DNA of 64,000 nt, taken from NCBI RefSeq assembly GCF_000293885.2, contig NZ_CP010945.1, forward strand, positions 2,190,001 through 2,254,000. Reading direction: 5' to 3'. The notes under the pieces were generated by a model. The model ran no database searches and was not told the origin of the DNA. It saw only the letters and a program-made list of their open reading frames with translations. Each line of letters starts with the position of its first letter. Within the stretch, counting starts at the first letter, position 1. Positions 17,738 through 27,270 of this stretch are shown piece after piece. Origin of the DNA: Pseudomonas fluorescens NCIMB 11764. Lineage in GTDB: Bacteria; Pseudomonadota; Gammaproteobacteria; Pseudomonadales; Pseudomonadaceae. The position numbers were made by a program, and so were the translations under genes.

Positions 17738-20293
17738 ATGACTGCCATGGCCCCGTGTCTGGACCGTACTGGACTCTTGCCCCGCTTGTCTTCCCATCAC
17801 CTGACTCGCGAGCGGTTGATCGAGCCGTTACTGGCCTCGACAGCGCGGGTGAAACTGCTCTGTGCGCCGGCCGGCAGTGGCAAGAGTGCGCTACTCATCG
17901 AATGCCTGCTGCGGGCGCCCGAACCGTGTCACGTCTGTTGGCTGCCATTGGCGGGTGCGTCATTGAGTGTCGGCGAGTTTCTTCAGCGGTTGGCTCGGGC
18001 GTTGGGATCGAGCTCCGCGGACGAACAAGGATTGCTGGCGTATCTGGCGCAATTGCAAACGCCGACCTGGGTCTGCCTGGATGACTATTGCCGCACGCCC
18101 GACCCGGAGCTGGATCTTTTGCTCGACCGGCTATTGGCGATCAGTAACCCGGTGATTACCTGGTGGCTGAGTGGTCGCCGCCGCCCTCCCTGCAATTGGC
18201 CACGCCTGTTGCTCGCCGACGAACTGTACGACTGCGAGCGCGCCACGCTGGCTTTCACTCAAACTGAAATCGCCCGACTGTTGCATCACCTGGAGCCAGA
18301 GCAGGCCGCCAAGCGTGCCAGCAGGATCGTCGAACTGAGCGGCGGCTGGTGCGCGGGTGTGCGGATTGCGTTGCTGCAAAAATGCGACGGGTCGCGCAAC
18401 GAGCCGCCGCATGCTCGGCCGGACACGCTGCACGATTACCTTGAGCACGAACTGTTCAGCATTCTGACCCCGGAGCTCACGGAAGCCTGGCGGGTGCTCG
18501 CCCATCTGCCGCGTTTCAATGCCCGGCTGTGCGACCACCTGTTCGGTGCGGGGGAGGGCGCGCAGTACCTGAATACGTTGCAGGCGTTGGGTTGCTTTAT
18601 CGAGCCCTGGCAGGACTCGACAGACTGGCTGCAGATTTTCGCGCCACTCACGCATTTGATGCGCGAAGAACAATGGCCGGAGGGACGCTCCTGGCATCGC
18701 CGCGCCTGTCAGTGGTTCGCCGCTGAACTGGACTGGAAAGCGGCATTTGAACAGGCCTTGCTGGCGCAAGAGTTCGAAGTTGCGGTCAGCCTGTTGCAGC
18801 ATTTCAGTTTCGAGCACCTGTTCGAGGAGCAGACAGTGGTGCTGTTGTTGCGTCTGCATGAACGGCAAGGCGAGGAGCTTACGCTGAGCTCGCCGCAACT
18901 GGTGGGGCTGATCACCGCAGCGTTGCTGTTCGCCGGGCGGTTCGAGCAGGCGGGCGAATGCATCGAGCACTTGTCGCGCTTCATGCCTCAGCCGTCGGCG
19001 CTCCAGCAACAGCAGCTGATCGCGCGCTGGCAAGCCTTGCAGGGTTGGCTCTTGCATTTGCAGGGGCGCATGGAGCCATCGCGGACGCATTTGCTGGAGG
19101 CGCTCAGCGAGCTCGGCCCCCCGCTGTGGGGCGCCCGGCTGATGTGCCTGTCCGGCCTGACCCAGCAAGCGTTGCTGCGGGGCGAGCTTGAGGTGGCGCA
19201 GGCCCTCAACCGTGAGGCGTTGTGCCTGGCGCGCGCGCACGATTCGCTGGTGTTCGAAGGGTTGCTGGAGCTCGATCACGCGCAAGTGCTCGAACAAAGG
19301 GGAGCGCCCGGCAGGGCCGAGCACTTGCTGGCGAACATGAACGATTTGCTTGCCAAGCGGCAACCGCTGGCCGAACCGTTGCTCGGGCGGATTGCCTTGC
19401 GTCGCGGGCGTTTGAGCTTGTCTCAGGGACAGGATGCACAAGCGGCCGAGTACTTCGAAAGCGGGCTACAGATGTGCCTGCGCAGTCAGGACAAGCGCGT
19501 GCTTTATGGCTTTCTCGGCCTCGCGCAATTGGCCGCCAATCGCCAGGACTACGCCCAGGCCTTTGTCCTGCTGCGTGACGCCGAGCGGTTGATGCAACAG
19601 CGGCGGATTCCAGACTCGGTCTACCGCAGTGTCCTGCTGCAAATCAGCTGCCATTTCTGGCTACAGCAGGGCCGCCCGGAATTGGCCCATGAAGCCCTGC
19701 CCCGGGTGCTGCGCCACTATCATGGTGCCCATGCACGACAGGCTCCGCCGGCGACGCTGGAGCTGATTCCCGGCCTTGAATACCTGCTGGTGCTGACCGA
19801 AGTGTATCGCGGGCAGGCGCAAGCCCCTCTGGTGCAGCTCGAGGCCCAGTTGAACTGGGCGCGACAACGGGGAATGTCGGGGCTGCAAGCGCAATTGCAC
19901 CTGGCACTGGCAGAAGTGGCCTGGCTGACGGGCGATACGCCTGCTGCCCGCCAGTCGTTGCAGGAAGGCCTGGCAATGGTCGAGCGTTGTAACCTTCAAC
20001 AGGCTCTTCGCGACTTTCGATTACGCCAGCCACGCTTGCCGGAGGCGATTGGTCGTACTGATTCAGCGCTTACCCCTGAATCGGCGGCTTTGGGCCAGAA
20101 CCGGTTAAGTCAGCGTGAAATAGAAGTCCTTGAGTTGGTTGCCCTGGGGAACTCCAATCAACAAATAGCCGATCTATTGTTCATATCGTTACATACAGTT
20201 AAAACCCATGCGCGCCGGATTAACGGGAAGTTGGGGGTTGCGCGTAGGACTCAAGCAGTGGCCAAGGCAAAAACGTTGGGTATCGTTGTTTGA
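17738..20293 (+). CDS. MalT-like LuxR-family regulator (LAL type)
   Basis: An 851-aa ATP-dependent activator. Walker A is CAPAGSGKSALL (residues 42-53) and the Walker B-like motif is TWVCLDDY. A long TPR-like helical region (about 330-760) would sense an inducer, and a LuxR helix-turn-helix sits at the end (LSQREIEVLELVALGNSNQQIADLLF). It lies right after the DUF1302/DUF1329 operon and is co-directional, so it is the best candidate regulator for it (inference). Its last 200 bases are AT-richer than the body. Confidence 0.9.
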   Translation: MTAMAPCLDRTGLLPRLSSHHLTRERLIEPLLASTARVKLLCAPAGSGKSALLIECLLRAPEPCHVCWLPLAGASLSVGEFLQRLARALGSSSADEQGLLAYLAQLQTPTWVCLDDYCRTPDPELDLLLDRLLAISNPVITWWLSGRRRPPCNWPRLLLADELYDCERATLAFTQTEIARLLHHLEPEQAAKRASRIVELSGGWCAGVRIALLQKCDGSRNEPPHARPDTLHDYLEHELFSILTPELTEAWRVLAHLPRFNARLCDHLFGAGEGAQYLNTLQALGCFIEPWQDSTDWLQIFAPLTHLMREEQWPEGRSWHRRACQWFAAELDWKAAFEQALLAQEFEVAVSLLQHFSFEHLFEEQTVVLLLRLHERQGEELTLSSPQLVGLITAALLFAGRFEQAGECIEHLSRFMPQPSALQQQQLIARWQALQGWLLHLQGRMEPSRTHLLEALSELGPPLWGARLMCLSGLTQQALLRGELEVAQALNREALCLARAHDSLVFEGLLELDHAQVLEQRGAPGRAEHLLANMNDLLAKRQPLAEPLLGRIALRRGRLSLSQGQDAQAAEYFESGLQMCLRSQDKRVLYGFLGLAQLAANRQDYAQAFVLLRDAERLMQQRRIPDSVYRSVLLQISCHFWLQQGRPELAHEALPRVLRHYHGAHARQAPPATLELIPGLEYLLVLTEVYRGQAQAPLVQLEAQLNWARQRGMSGLQAQLHLALAEVAWLTGDTPAARQSLQEGLAMVERCNLQQALRDFRLRQPRLPEAIGRTDSALTPESAALGQNRLSQREIEVLELVALGNSNQQIADLLFISLHTVKTHARRINGKLGVARRTQAVAKAKTLGIVV

Positions 20294-20443
20294 TGGGGGG
20301 TTATATGTTTACGAATGCATACAAGTTTTAGAGTTACTTGTGTTGTTGGAGTGTTTTATAAAGTGGGCGTCGGCCCGTCAATTTGTATTTGTCTTTTTGA
20401 ATGTATCTTGGCCGATCCCTTATTTATGGAAAGGATGCTGTTT

Positions 20444-20770
20444 GTGAAAAATTATTTGTTGGAAGAAGTCAGTAAAAAGTTGGCTGAGGTTTTCGGTGAT
20501 ATGAGTATTGCGATCAATGCCGATGAAACCTACCTGAATTCGGTAGTGGTCAACGACGAAGGAAAGCAGGTGGTTGATTATTCTGAGAGCTTGAGCTGGG
20601 CGATCATGGAGAAAGTGCAAGAGAATGAACTGCCGGCGTTCAATGATGAGTACGCAGGTATTTTCTTCAAGCGATGGACATTTGATAAAAATGATCGAGT
20701 GACCGAGTTGGATATCGCCGACCTTAATAAAGCAGGTCGGGTTGTAGTCGAATCCTACCGAAACAAGTAA
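20444..20770 (+). CDS. Hypothetical acidic small protein, AT-rich orphan
   Basis: A 108-aa protein with no family I recognise. It begins (V)KNYLLEEVSKKLAEVFGDMSI and is acidic, with no signal peptide or membrane segment. The GTG at 20444 has GGAAAGG 9 bases upstream. The ATGs at 20426 and 20435 are in frame but badly spaced from it. Base composition is clearly lower in GC than the neighbours, suggesting acquisition. Size and charge would fit an immunity-type protein but no toxin is adjacent. Confidence 0.6.
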   Translation: MKNYLLEEVSKKLAEVFGDMSIAINADETYLNSVVVNDEGKQVVDYSESLSWAIMEKVQENELPAFNDEYAGIFFKRWTFDKNDRVTELDIADLNKAGRVVVESYRNK

Positions 20771-20795
20771 TCGCTCCAGTAGGCGATCAACTTGA

Positions 20796-21590
20796 TTAAC
20801 CTGTGACGGCGGATGGCTCATATCCCATTCGCCAACTTACGGCCCGCGTCGTCGTCAGCAATCGCTGCGCCGCCGGGCCGTTTTCGTCGGCGTGAAACAA
20901 TGATGCCGGACCAACGATGGTCATGACCGCCGCCATGTTGCCGACGGCGTTGAAAACAGGTGCCGACAAGGCATCGACGCCCGGCATCAACAAACCATGG
21001 ACATGATGCAAACCGCGCTCACGGATCTGTTCGCACAGCGCGGCATACGCCTGATCGTCCGCCAGCGCATGGGGAGTAGCGTTGCGCAGTTCCTGCTCGC
21101 GCAGGTCCACGGTTTCTCGTTTCGGCAAATAGGCGCCGAACACCAATCCGGTCGACGAGCTGAGCAACGGCAACACCGAGCCCAATTGCGTCACCACCGT
21201 CACCGCGCGCACCGCCGGTTCGATATGCACCACGGTCGCGCCTTGATTGCCCCACACCGCCAAAAAACACGTCTCGTTCAATTCATCGCGCAACTCGGCC
21301 AGGGGCAGGGCGGCAACTTTGAGCACGTCCATACTGTTGAGTGCGGCCAACCCCACACGCAAGGCCTCGCGACCCAGGCCGTAATGATTGGTGGCGGTGT
21401 TCTGCTCGGCAAAACCGCTGGCGATCAAGGCCTGCAAATAGCGGTGGACCTTGCTCGCCGGCATCTGCACGTGCTCGGCCAGGCGCGACAGGGACGTCGA
21501 CGGTGACAGCTCGGCCAGTGCCTTGAGAATGTCGGTGCCGACCTCGGCCGAGCGGACTTTCTGTTTGTCGTTGTTGCGCGGCGTTTCCAT
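20796..21590 (-). CDS. hmgR: IclR-family repressor of homogentisate catabolism
   Basis: A 264-aa IclR regulator. The N-terminal winged helix is at about residues 15-75 (LAELSPSTSLSRLAEHVQMPASKVHRYLQAL), followed by the ligand-binding domain. It is divergent from hmgA, as in P. putida, where HmgR represses the hmgABC operon and homogentisate is the inducer. Overlapping palindromes in the shared intergenic region are the likely operator. Assignment rests on family and synteny. Confidence 0.88.
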   Translation of the reverse strand: METPRNNDKQKVRSAEVGTDILKALAELSPSTSLSRLAEHVQMPASKVHRYLQALIASGFAEQNTATNHYGLGREALRVGLAALNSMDVLKVAALPLAELRDELNETCFLAVWGNQGATVVHIEPAVRAVTVVTQLGSVLPLLSSSTGLVFGAYLPKRETVDLREQELRNATPHALADDQAYAALCEQIRERGLHHVHGLLMPGVDALSAPVFNAVGNMAAVMTIVGPASLFHADENGPAAQRLLTTTRAVSWRMGYEPSAVTG

Positions 21591-21631
21591 GGAGGCGGTC
21601 TGATTCCGGGACGAATGGGCGTCTTTATAGC

Positions 21632-21678
21632 TTGACGGTCAATACCAATCAAATTACGTTGTGCGTAATCGAATTACG
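21632..21678. promoter_or_regulatory. Putative HmgR operator with overlapping palindromes
   Basis: ATTACGTTGTGCGTAAT (21653-21669) is a 17-bp palindrome with perfect 6-bp arms. Its right arm is also the left arm of CGTAATCGAATTACG (21664-21678). A possible -35 hexamer TTGACG lies at 21632-21637. The HmgR operator of P. putida is reported as a 17-bp palindrome, which fits the size seen here. Confidence 0.7.
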
Positions 21679-21755
21679 ACAAAAATAACCCAGGCGTGCC
21701 GGAACCTCTGAAACAGAGTGACAGGCCATTGCCTACTCCCTGTTCAGGAGGCTCC

Positions 21756-23060
21756 ATGAACCTCGATTCAACGGCGCCAGCGCTGGCCTACCAGTCCGGC
21801 TTCGGCAACGAATTCAGCAGCGAGGCGTTGCCTGGCGCATTGCCCGTCGGCCAGAATTCCCCGCAAAAGGCGCCATACGGTCTCTACACCGAACTGTTCT
21901 CCGGCACTGCATTCACCATGGCCCGCAGCGAAGCGCGGCGCACCTGGATGTACCGCATTCAGCCATCGGCCAATCACCCGGCGTTCGTCAAACTGGATCG
22001 GCAACTGGCCGGTGGCCCGTTGGGTGACGTGACGCCCAATCGCCTGCGCTGGAACCCGTTGGATATTCCGACCGAGCCCACCGACTTCATCGACGGGCTG
22101 GTGAGCATGGCGGCCAATTCGGCGGCGGAAAAACCGGCCGGAATCAGCATCTACAGCTACCGCGCCAACCGCTCCATGGAGCGTGTGTTCTTCAACGCCG
22201 ATGGCGAACTGTTGCTGGTGCCAGAACAGGGACGGCTGCGCATCGCCACCGAACTGGGCGTGCTGGAACTTGAACCGCTGGAAATCGCCGTGTTGCCGCG
22301 CGGTCTGAAATTCCGCGTCGAGCTGCTCGACCCGCAGGCGCGCGGCTACATTGCGGAGAACCACGGCGCGCCATTGCGCCTGCCGGACCTCGGACCCATC
22401 GGCAGCAACGGCCTGGCCAATCCGCGGGACTTCCTGACCCCGGTCGCCCATTACGAAAACCTCCAACAGCCGACCACCCTGGTGCAAAAATTCCTCGGCC
22501 AGTTGTGGGGCTGCGAACTCAATCATTCGCCGCTCAACGTGGTCGCCTGGCACGGCAACAATGTGCCGTACAAGTATGACCTGCGCCGTTTCAACACCAT
22601 CGGCACGGTCAGCTTCGACCATCCGGACCCGTCGATTTTCACCGTCCTGACCTCGCCGACCAGTGTCCACGGTCTGGCCAATCTGGACTTCGTGATCTTC
22701 CCGCCACGCTGGATGGTGGCCGAGAAAACGTTCCGGCCACCGTGGTTCCACCGCAATCTGATGAACGAGTTCATGGGCCTGATCAAGGGCGAGTACGACG
22801 CCAAGGCCGAAGGCTTCGTACCCGGTGGCGCGTCGCTGCACAGCTGCATGAGCGCCCACGGCCCGGACGGCGAAACCTGCACCAAAGCGGTCAACACCGA
22901 GCTCGCACCCGCGAAAATCGACAACACCATGGCCTTCATGTTCGAGACCAGCCAGGTGCTGCGCCCAAGCCGATTCGCTCTCGATTGCCCGCAACTGCAA
23001 ACCAACTACGACGCCTGCTGGGCCACGCTGCCCGCCACTTTCGACCCGACCCGGAGATAA
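21756..23060 (+). CDS. hmgA: Homogentisate 1,2-dioxygenase
   Basis: A 434-aa non-haem iron dioxygenase that opens homogentisate to maleylacetoacetate in tyrosine/phenylalanine breakdown. Family motifs include [38 protein letters not shown] and the C-terminal [18 protein letters not shown]. The ATG at 21756 has AGGAGG just upstream; the frame opens earlier without a ribosome site. It is first in hmgA-fahA-maiA and 3 bases before fahA. The 734-codon antisense frame over hmgA/fahA is codon-bias noise. Confidence 0.97.
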   Translation: MNLDSTAPALAYQSGFGNEFSSEALPGALPVGQNSPQKAPYGLYTELFSGTAFTMARSEARRTWMYRIQPSANHPAFVKLDRQLAGGPLGDVTPNRLRWNPLDIPTEPTDFIDGLVSMAANSAAEKPAGISIYSYRANRSMERVFFNADGELLLVPEQGRLRIATELGVLELEPLEIAVLPRGLKFRVELLDPQARGYIAENHGAPLRLPDLGPIGSNGLANPRDFLTPVAHYENLQQPTTLVQKFLGQLWGCELNHSPLNVVAWHGNNVPYKYDLRRFNTIGTVSFDHPDPSIFTVLTSPTSVHGLANLDFVIFPPRWMVAEKTFRPPWFHRNLMNEFMGLIKGEYDAKAEGFVPGGASLHSCMSAHGPDGETCTKAVNTELAPAKIDNTMAFMFETSQVLRPSRFALDCPQLQTNYDACWATLPATFDPTRR

Positions 23061-23063
23061 CCC

Positions 23064-24368
23064 ATGACTCAGACTTCCATCACTCGTAGCTGGGTTGCCT
23101 CTGCCAACGGTCATGCGGATTTCCCGCTGCAAAACCTGCCGCTGGGCGTGTTCAGCGTGAAGGGCTCTGCTCCGCGCAGCGGTGTGGCGATCGGTGACCA
23201 CATCTTTGATCTGGAGGCGGCACTCGATGCCGGGCTGTTCGACGGCGCGGCAAAAACGGCTGTCGAAGCCACCCGTGGCGGTCAGCTCAATGGGTTTTTC
23301 GAGCTGGGCCGTGAGGCTCGCGTCGCCCTGCGTGAACGCTTGATCGAACTGTTCAAGGAAGGCAGCACCCTGCACGGCAAGATCGAAGCCCAAGGCGCGA
23401 AACTGCTGCCGCTGGCGGCAAACTGCGAAATGCACCTGCCAGCGAAGATCAACGATTACACCGACTTCTACGTCGGCATCGAGCACGCGCAAAACGTTGG
23501 CAAACTGTTCCGTCCCGATAACCCGTTGCTGCCGAACTACAAGTATGTGCCGATTGGTTATCACGGCCGTGCATCGACCATTCGCCCGTCCGGCACCGAT
23601 GTTCGCCGGCCGAAAGGCCAGACCTTGCCGGCCGGTCAGTCCGAGCCGACCTTTGGCCCGTGCGCACGCCTGGATTACGAACTGGAACTGGGTATCTGGA
23701 TCGGCCAGGGCAACGAGATGGGTGACGCGATCGCCATCGGCGATGCCGCCGATCACATCGCCGGTTTCTGCTTGCTCAACGACTGGTCGGCCCGGGATAT
23801 CCAGGCGTGGGAATACCAGCCACTGGGGCCGTTCCTGTCGAAGAGTTTCATCACCAGCATCTCGCCGTGGGTGGTGACGGCCGAAGCGCTTGAGCCGTTC
23901 CGTCGTGCGCAACCGGCGCGTCCTGAAGGCGATCCGCAGCCGCTGCCGTACCTGTTCGACAAACGCGATCAAGCCGCTGGCGCCTTCGACATCGAACTGG
24001 AAGTGCTGCTGCTCACCGAAGCCATGCGCGAGCAGAACCTACCGGCCCATCGCCTGACCCTGAGCAACACCCGACACATGTACTGGACCGTGGCGCAACT
24101 GGTGGCGCATCACAGCGTCAACGGCTGCCAGTTGCAGGCCGGCGACCTGTTCGGTTCGGGCACATTGTCGGGGCCGGAGAACGGTCAGTTCGGCAGTCTG
24201 CTGGAAATCACCGAAGGCGGTAAAAAACCGATCGAACTGGCCTCTGGCGAAGTGCGTAAATTCCTCGAGGACGGCGACGAAATCATTCTGCGTGCCCGTT
24301 GCAGCCGCGACGGTTTTGCCTCCATCGGTTTCGGCGAGTGCCGCGGCAAAGTGCTGCCGGCGCGTTAA
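23064..24368 (+). CDS. fahA: Fumarylacetoacetase
   Basis: A 434-aa hydrolase that cleaves fumarylacetoacetate to fumarate and acetoacetate, the last step of homogentisate breakdown (hmgB of P. putida). Motifs: NDYTDFYVGIEHAQNVGKLF, YHGRASTIRPSGTDVRRPKG, the metal-binding DYELELGIWIG and FCLLNDWSARDIQAWEYQPL. Second gene of the operon, 12 bases before maiA. Confidence 0.96.
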   Translation: MTQTSITRSWVASANGHADFPLQNLPLGVFSVKGSAPRSGVAIGDHIFDLEAALDAGLFDGAAKTAVEATRGGQLNGFFELGREARVALRERLIELFKEGSTLHGKIEAQGAKLLPLAANCEMHLPAKINDYTDFYVGIEHAQNVGKLFRPDNPLLPNYKYVPIGYHGRASTIRPSGTDVRRPKGQTLPAGQSEPTFGPCARLDYELELGIWIGQGNEMGDAIAIGDAADHIAGFCLLNDWSARDIQAWEYQPLGPFLSKSFITSISPWVVTAEALEPFRRAQPARPEGDPQPLPYLFDKRDQAAGAFDIELEVLLLTEAMREQNLPAHRLTLSNTRHMYWTVAQLVAHHSVNGCQLQAGDLFGSGTLSGPENGQFGSLLEITEGGKKPIELASGEVRKFLEDGDEIILRARCSRDGFASIGFGECRGKVLPAR

Positions 24369-24380
24369 GAGGATCGGGTC

Positions 24381-25016
24381 ATGGAGCTCTATACCTACTA
24401 CCGCTCGACCTCGTCTTACCGGGTGCGCATCGCGTTGGCGTTGAAGGGGCTGGATTACCAGGCACTGCCGGTCAACCTGATCGCACCGCCGGGTGGCGAA
24501 CATCGCCAGCCAGCGTATCTGGGCATCAACCCGCAAGGCCGGGTGCCGGCCTTGCGTACCGATGAAGGCGAGTTGCTTATTCAGTCTCCGGCGATCATCG
24601 AGTACCTGGAGGAACGTTATCCACAGGTGCCGCTGCTGTCCAAGGACCTCGCCGCCCGCGCGCATGAACGGGGTGTGGCAGCGGTGATTGGTTGCGATGT
24701 GCATCCGCTGCACAACGTCAGCGTGCTCAACCGGCTGCGGCAGTCGGGGCACGATGAAACGCAGGTGGTCGAGTGGATTGGACACTGGATCGGCCAAGGC
24801 CTGGCGACGGTCGAGCAGTTGATTGGCGATGAGGGTTATTGCTTTGGTCCGACACCTGGCCTGGCGGATGTTTACCTGATCCCGCAGTTGTACGCGGCTG
24901 AGCGCTTTAGCATTTCCCTTGAGGCGTATCCGCGGATTCGTCGGGTGGCGGCACTTGCAGCGTCTCACCCGGCCTTCATCAAGGCTCACCCGGCGAACCA
25001 GCCAGACACCCCTTGA
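24381..25016 (+). CDS. maiA: Maleylacetoacetate isomerase (zeta-class GST)
   Basis: A 211-aa glutathione-dependent isomerase converting maleylacetoacetate to fumarylacetoacetate (hmgC of P. putida). The N-terminal active-site segment is YYRSTSSYRVRIALALKGL; the zeta-class SSCxxR motif here has Ser-Tyr in place of Ser-Cys, a common bacterial variant. QSPAIIEYLEERYP is the glutathione-binding SNAIL/TRAC region. Last gene of the operon; the REP-like hairpin follows. Confidence 0.95.
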   Translation: MELYTYYRSTSSYRVRIALALKGLDYQALPVNLIAPPGGEHRQPAYLGINPQGRVPALRTDEGELLIQSPAIIEYLEERYPQVPLLSKDLAARAHERGVAAVIGCDVHPLHNVSVLNRLRQSGHDETQVVEWIGHWIGQGLATVEQLIGDEGYCFGPTPGLADVYLIPQLYAAERFSISLEAYPRIRRVAALAASHPAFIKAHPANQPDTP

Positions 25017-25029
25017 GTCATAAACAAGC

Positions 25030-25111
25030 GCAAAAGATCGCAGCCTTCGGCAGCTCCTGCCGGGTGTACACCCTCTCAATGTAGGCGCTGCCGAAGTCTG
25101 CGATCTTTTGC
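25030..25111. repeat. REP-like inverted repeat
   Basis: Arms beginning GCAAAAGATCGCAGCCTTCG and ending with their near complement surround a GC-poor centre. The outer part matches the 12778-12863 element. It lies between the convergent maiA and sirB1-like genes. Confidence 0.85.
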
Positions 25112-25113
25112 AT

Positions 25114-25917
25114 TTAATGGACGACCGAGTTGGGCGGCAGGTGGCCTAATCGCTCGGTCAGGCGAATCCGCTGAATCGGGTCGTCGCTGAGCAGCAGCGC
25201 ATGCTCCAGATCGAAACGCTCGGCGTTCGGGCAGTCCAGCCGTTGATACAGGCTGGCCCGGGCCAGGTAATCGGAGGCGCTCGCGTTACCCAGCTCCAGC
25301 ACACGCTCGGCGTCGATCAACGCACCAATGTAATCATCGTGAGAAAGGTGCAACTGACGCAGGTTGCGCGACAGTCGCTGCAGCATCTGCACGGGCTCGG
25401 CGGTGAGTAAATGCTCGGCGTTGAGTTTCATGTTCGGGCCGTACTGGCGTTGCAACAGTTCACGGCAATCGTTGGGGTACAACCGGCGTCCACCGCAAGG
25501 GTCGAGCAAATGATCGGCTCCCGGAACCCGCAGCAGAAAATGCCCGGGAAAGTTGACCCCGACCATGGGGATTTCCAGGCCTCTGGCCAGTTCCAGCGCA
25601 ATCAGCCCTAGTGCCAGCGGTTGCCCCCGCCGGCGTTCCAGCACTTTGTCGAGTAAGGCTGCTTGTGGGCGCAAGGGGGTAAAGTCGTCCTGGGCGAAGC
25701 CCAGGTCATTGAGGCGTCGCAGCAGCGGTTGGGCCAGTTCGCTCACGGGCAGCATCGGCAGACCGTAACTGACGCGTTGTTGCAGGTCCTTGAAATGGGC
25801 CAGGACCGCCGCTGGATTCACTTCCTTGTCATGCTCGACAGACATCCACAGCGCTGCCTCGAACAGCGCGGGCGGTGATCGTTGCAGACAATCGAAGAAG
25901 TGTTGGCGAGGCGTCAT
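25114..25917 (-). CDS. SirB1-family protein (transglutaminase-like/TPR)
   Basis: A 267-aa cytoplasmic protein. The central domain (about 80-160, KVLERRRGQPLALGLIALELARGLEIPMVGVNFPGHFLL) is transglutaminase-like, and a TPR-like tail (about 190-260) follows. This matches the SirB1/YchA family, whose function is unresolved. The catalytic cysteine of true transglutaminases is not evident. I chose the ATG at 25917, with GGAG (in the CCGGGGAGATT stretch) upstream. Confidence 0.82.
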   Translation of the reverse strand: MTPRQHFFDCLQRSPPALFEAALWMSVEHDKEVNPAAVLAHFKDLQQRVSYGLPMLPVSELAQPLLRRLNDLGFAQDDFTPLRPQAALLDKVLERRRGQPLALGLIALELARGLEIPMVGVNFPGHFLLRVPGADHLLDPCGGRRLYPNDCRELLQRQYGPNMKLNAEHLLTAEPVQMLQRLSRNLRQLHLSHDDYIGALIDAERVLELGNASASDYLARASLYQRLDCPNAERFDLEHALLLSDDPIQRIRLTERLGHLPPNSVVH

Positions 25918-26091
25918 CAAAATCTCCGGGGAATGCCTCGTTTTAGCCTCGTCTGCGGCGTTCGTCCAGTGGCACGCCGGGTTATGTCCGAAAGCGCTGA
26001 ATCGCGGCAATCCTTATTCCGGTGCGCTTCTGCAATTTTTGGGCGCGAGCCTATACTGGCGACTACAAGAAGTGATTCGGGAGCCCCTACG

Positions 26092-27111
26092 ATGTTCGCT
26101 CTCATGCAAAGCACTCGCCTTGAATCGCTGCATCTGAGCGTCGACCCGGTCACCGGGTTGAAGGCGGTCATTGCCATTCATAACAGCCGTCTGGGGCCTG
26201 CCCTGGGAGGCTGTCGTTACCTTGCCTATCCCGATGACGAGTCCGCGGTCGAGGATGCCATTCGCCTCGCCCAAGGCATGAGTTACAAAGCGGCGCTCGC
26301 CGGTCTGGCGCAGGGCGGTGGCGTGGCGGTGATTGTGCGACCGGTCCATGTGGAAAACCGCGCGGCCCTGTTCGAAGCGTTCGGCCGCTGCATCAATCAA
26401 CTCGACGGCCGCTACATCACGGCCATCGACAGCGGCACTTCGGTGGCGGACATGGATTGCATCGCCCAACAGACCCAACATGTCACCAGCACCACCTCGG
26501 CGGGCGACCCGGCGCCTCACGCGGCGATGGGCGTGTTCACCGGCATTCGTGCCACCGCCATGGCTCGCCTGGGCAGCGATAACCTAGAAGGCCTGCGCGT
26601 GGCCATTCAAGGCCTGGGCAATGTCGGTTTCGCCCTGGCCGAACAACTGCATGCCGCCGGAGCCGAACTGCTGGTCAGCGACATCGATCACGGCAAGGTG
26701 CAACTGGCCATGGAGCAACTTGGCGCTCATCCGATCGCCAACGACGCGCTGCTCAGCACGCCTTGCGATATTCTCGCGCCGTGCGGCCTCGGCGGCGTAC
26801 TCAACAGCAATACCGTCACGCAATTGCGATGCTCGGCCGTGGCCGGTTCGGCGAATAACCAGCTGACTCATCTGGACGTTGCGGATCAACTGGAACGGCG
26901 GGGCATTCTTTACGCGCCGGATTATGTGATCAATGCCGGCGGGCTGATCTACGTCTCGCTCAAACACCGCGGCGAAGAGCTGACGACCATTACCGCCCAC
27001 TTGTCGAAAATCAGCTCGAGGCTGACCGAAGTCTTTGCCCATGCCCAGGCGGAGAAACGTTCCCCGGCGCGGGTGGCGGACGAGTTGGCGGAGAAAGTGT
27101 TGTACCAATGA
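26092..27111 (+). CDS. Leu/Phe/Val/Glu dehydrogenase-family protein with an altered active site
   Basis: A 339-aa ELFV-family dehydrogenase similar to Pseudomonas leucine dehydrogenase (IHNSRLGPALGGCRY, DSGTSVADMDCIAQQT, Rossmann motif IQGLGNVGFALAEQL). The substrate-binding lysine is present (K66 in GMSYKAALAGL). The second active-site lysine, normally in GGGK 12 residues later, is Val78 (QGGGVAVIV; codon GTG at 26323-26325). That change should severely reduce catalysis in known enzymes. Otherwise the frame is intact and full length. Start ATG at 26092; the frame opens earlier at 25882. Confidence 0.85.
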   Translation: MFALMQSTRLESLHLSVDPVTGLKAVIAIHNSRLGPALGGCRYLAYPDDESAVEDAIRLAQGMSYKAALAGLAQGGGVAVIVRPVHVENRAALFEAFGRCINQLDGRYITAIDSGTSVADMDCIAQQTQHVTSTTSAGDPAPHAAMGVFTGIRATAMARLGSDNLEGLRVAIQGLGNVGFALAEQLHAAGAELLVSDIDHGKVQLAMEQLGAHPIANDALLSTPCDILAPCGLGGVLNSNTVTQLRCSAVAGSANNQLTHLDVADQLERRGILYAPDYVINAGGLIYVSLKHRGEELTTITAHLSKISSRLTEVFAHAQAEKRSPARVADELAEKVLYQ

Positions 27112-27270
27112 AGGCTCACAGCGTCCTTCATGCCGCTGGCAAATTCTAGAGTCCTGACTACGCTGCAAGCGGGATGGCGCAACGCCACCCGCCCGGTTGA
27201 TGAAGGCCTGCCTGCGTCTGGGGCAATCATGACTGGCGCAATGCTTTTTCGTGATTTCAAGGAGCGAATC

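Noticed and set aside
21768..23972. 734-codon antisense open frame over hmgA and fahA
   Set aside because: High-GC third positions keep the opposite frame open; both sense genes have clear family motifs.
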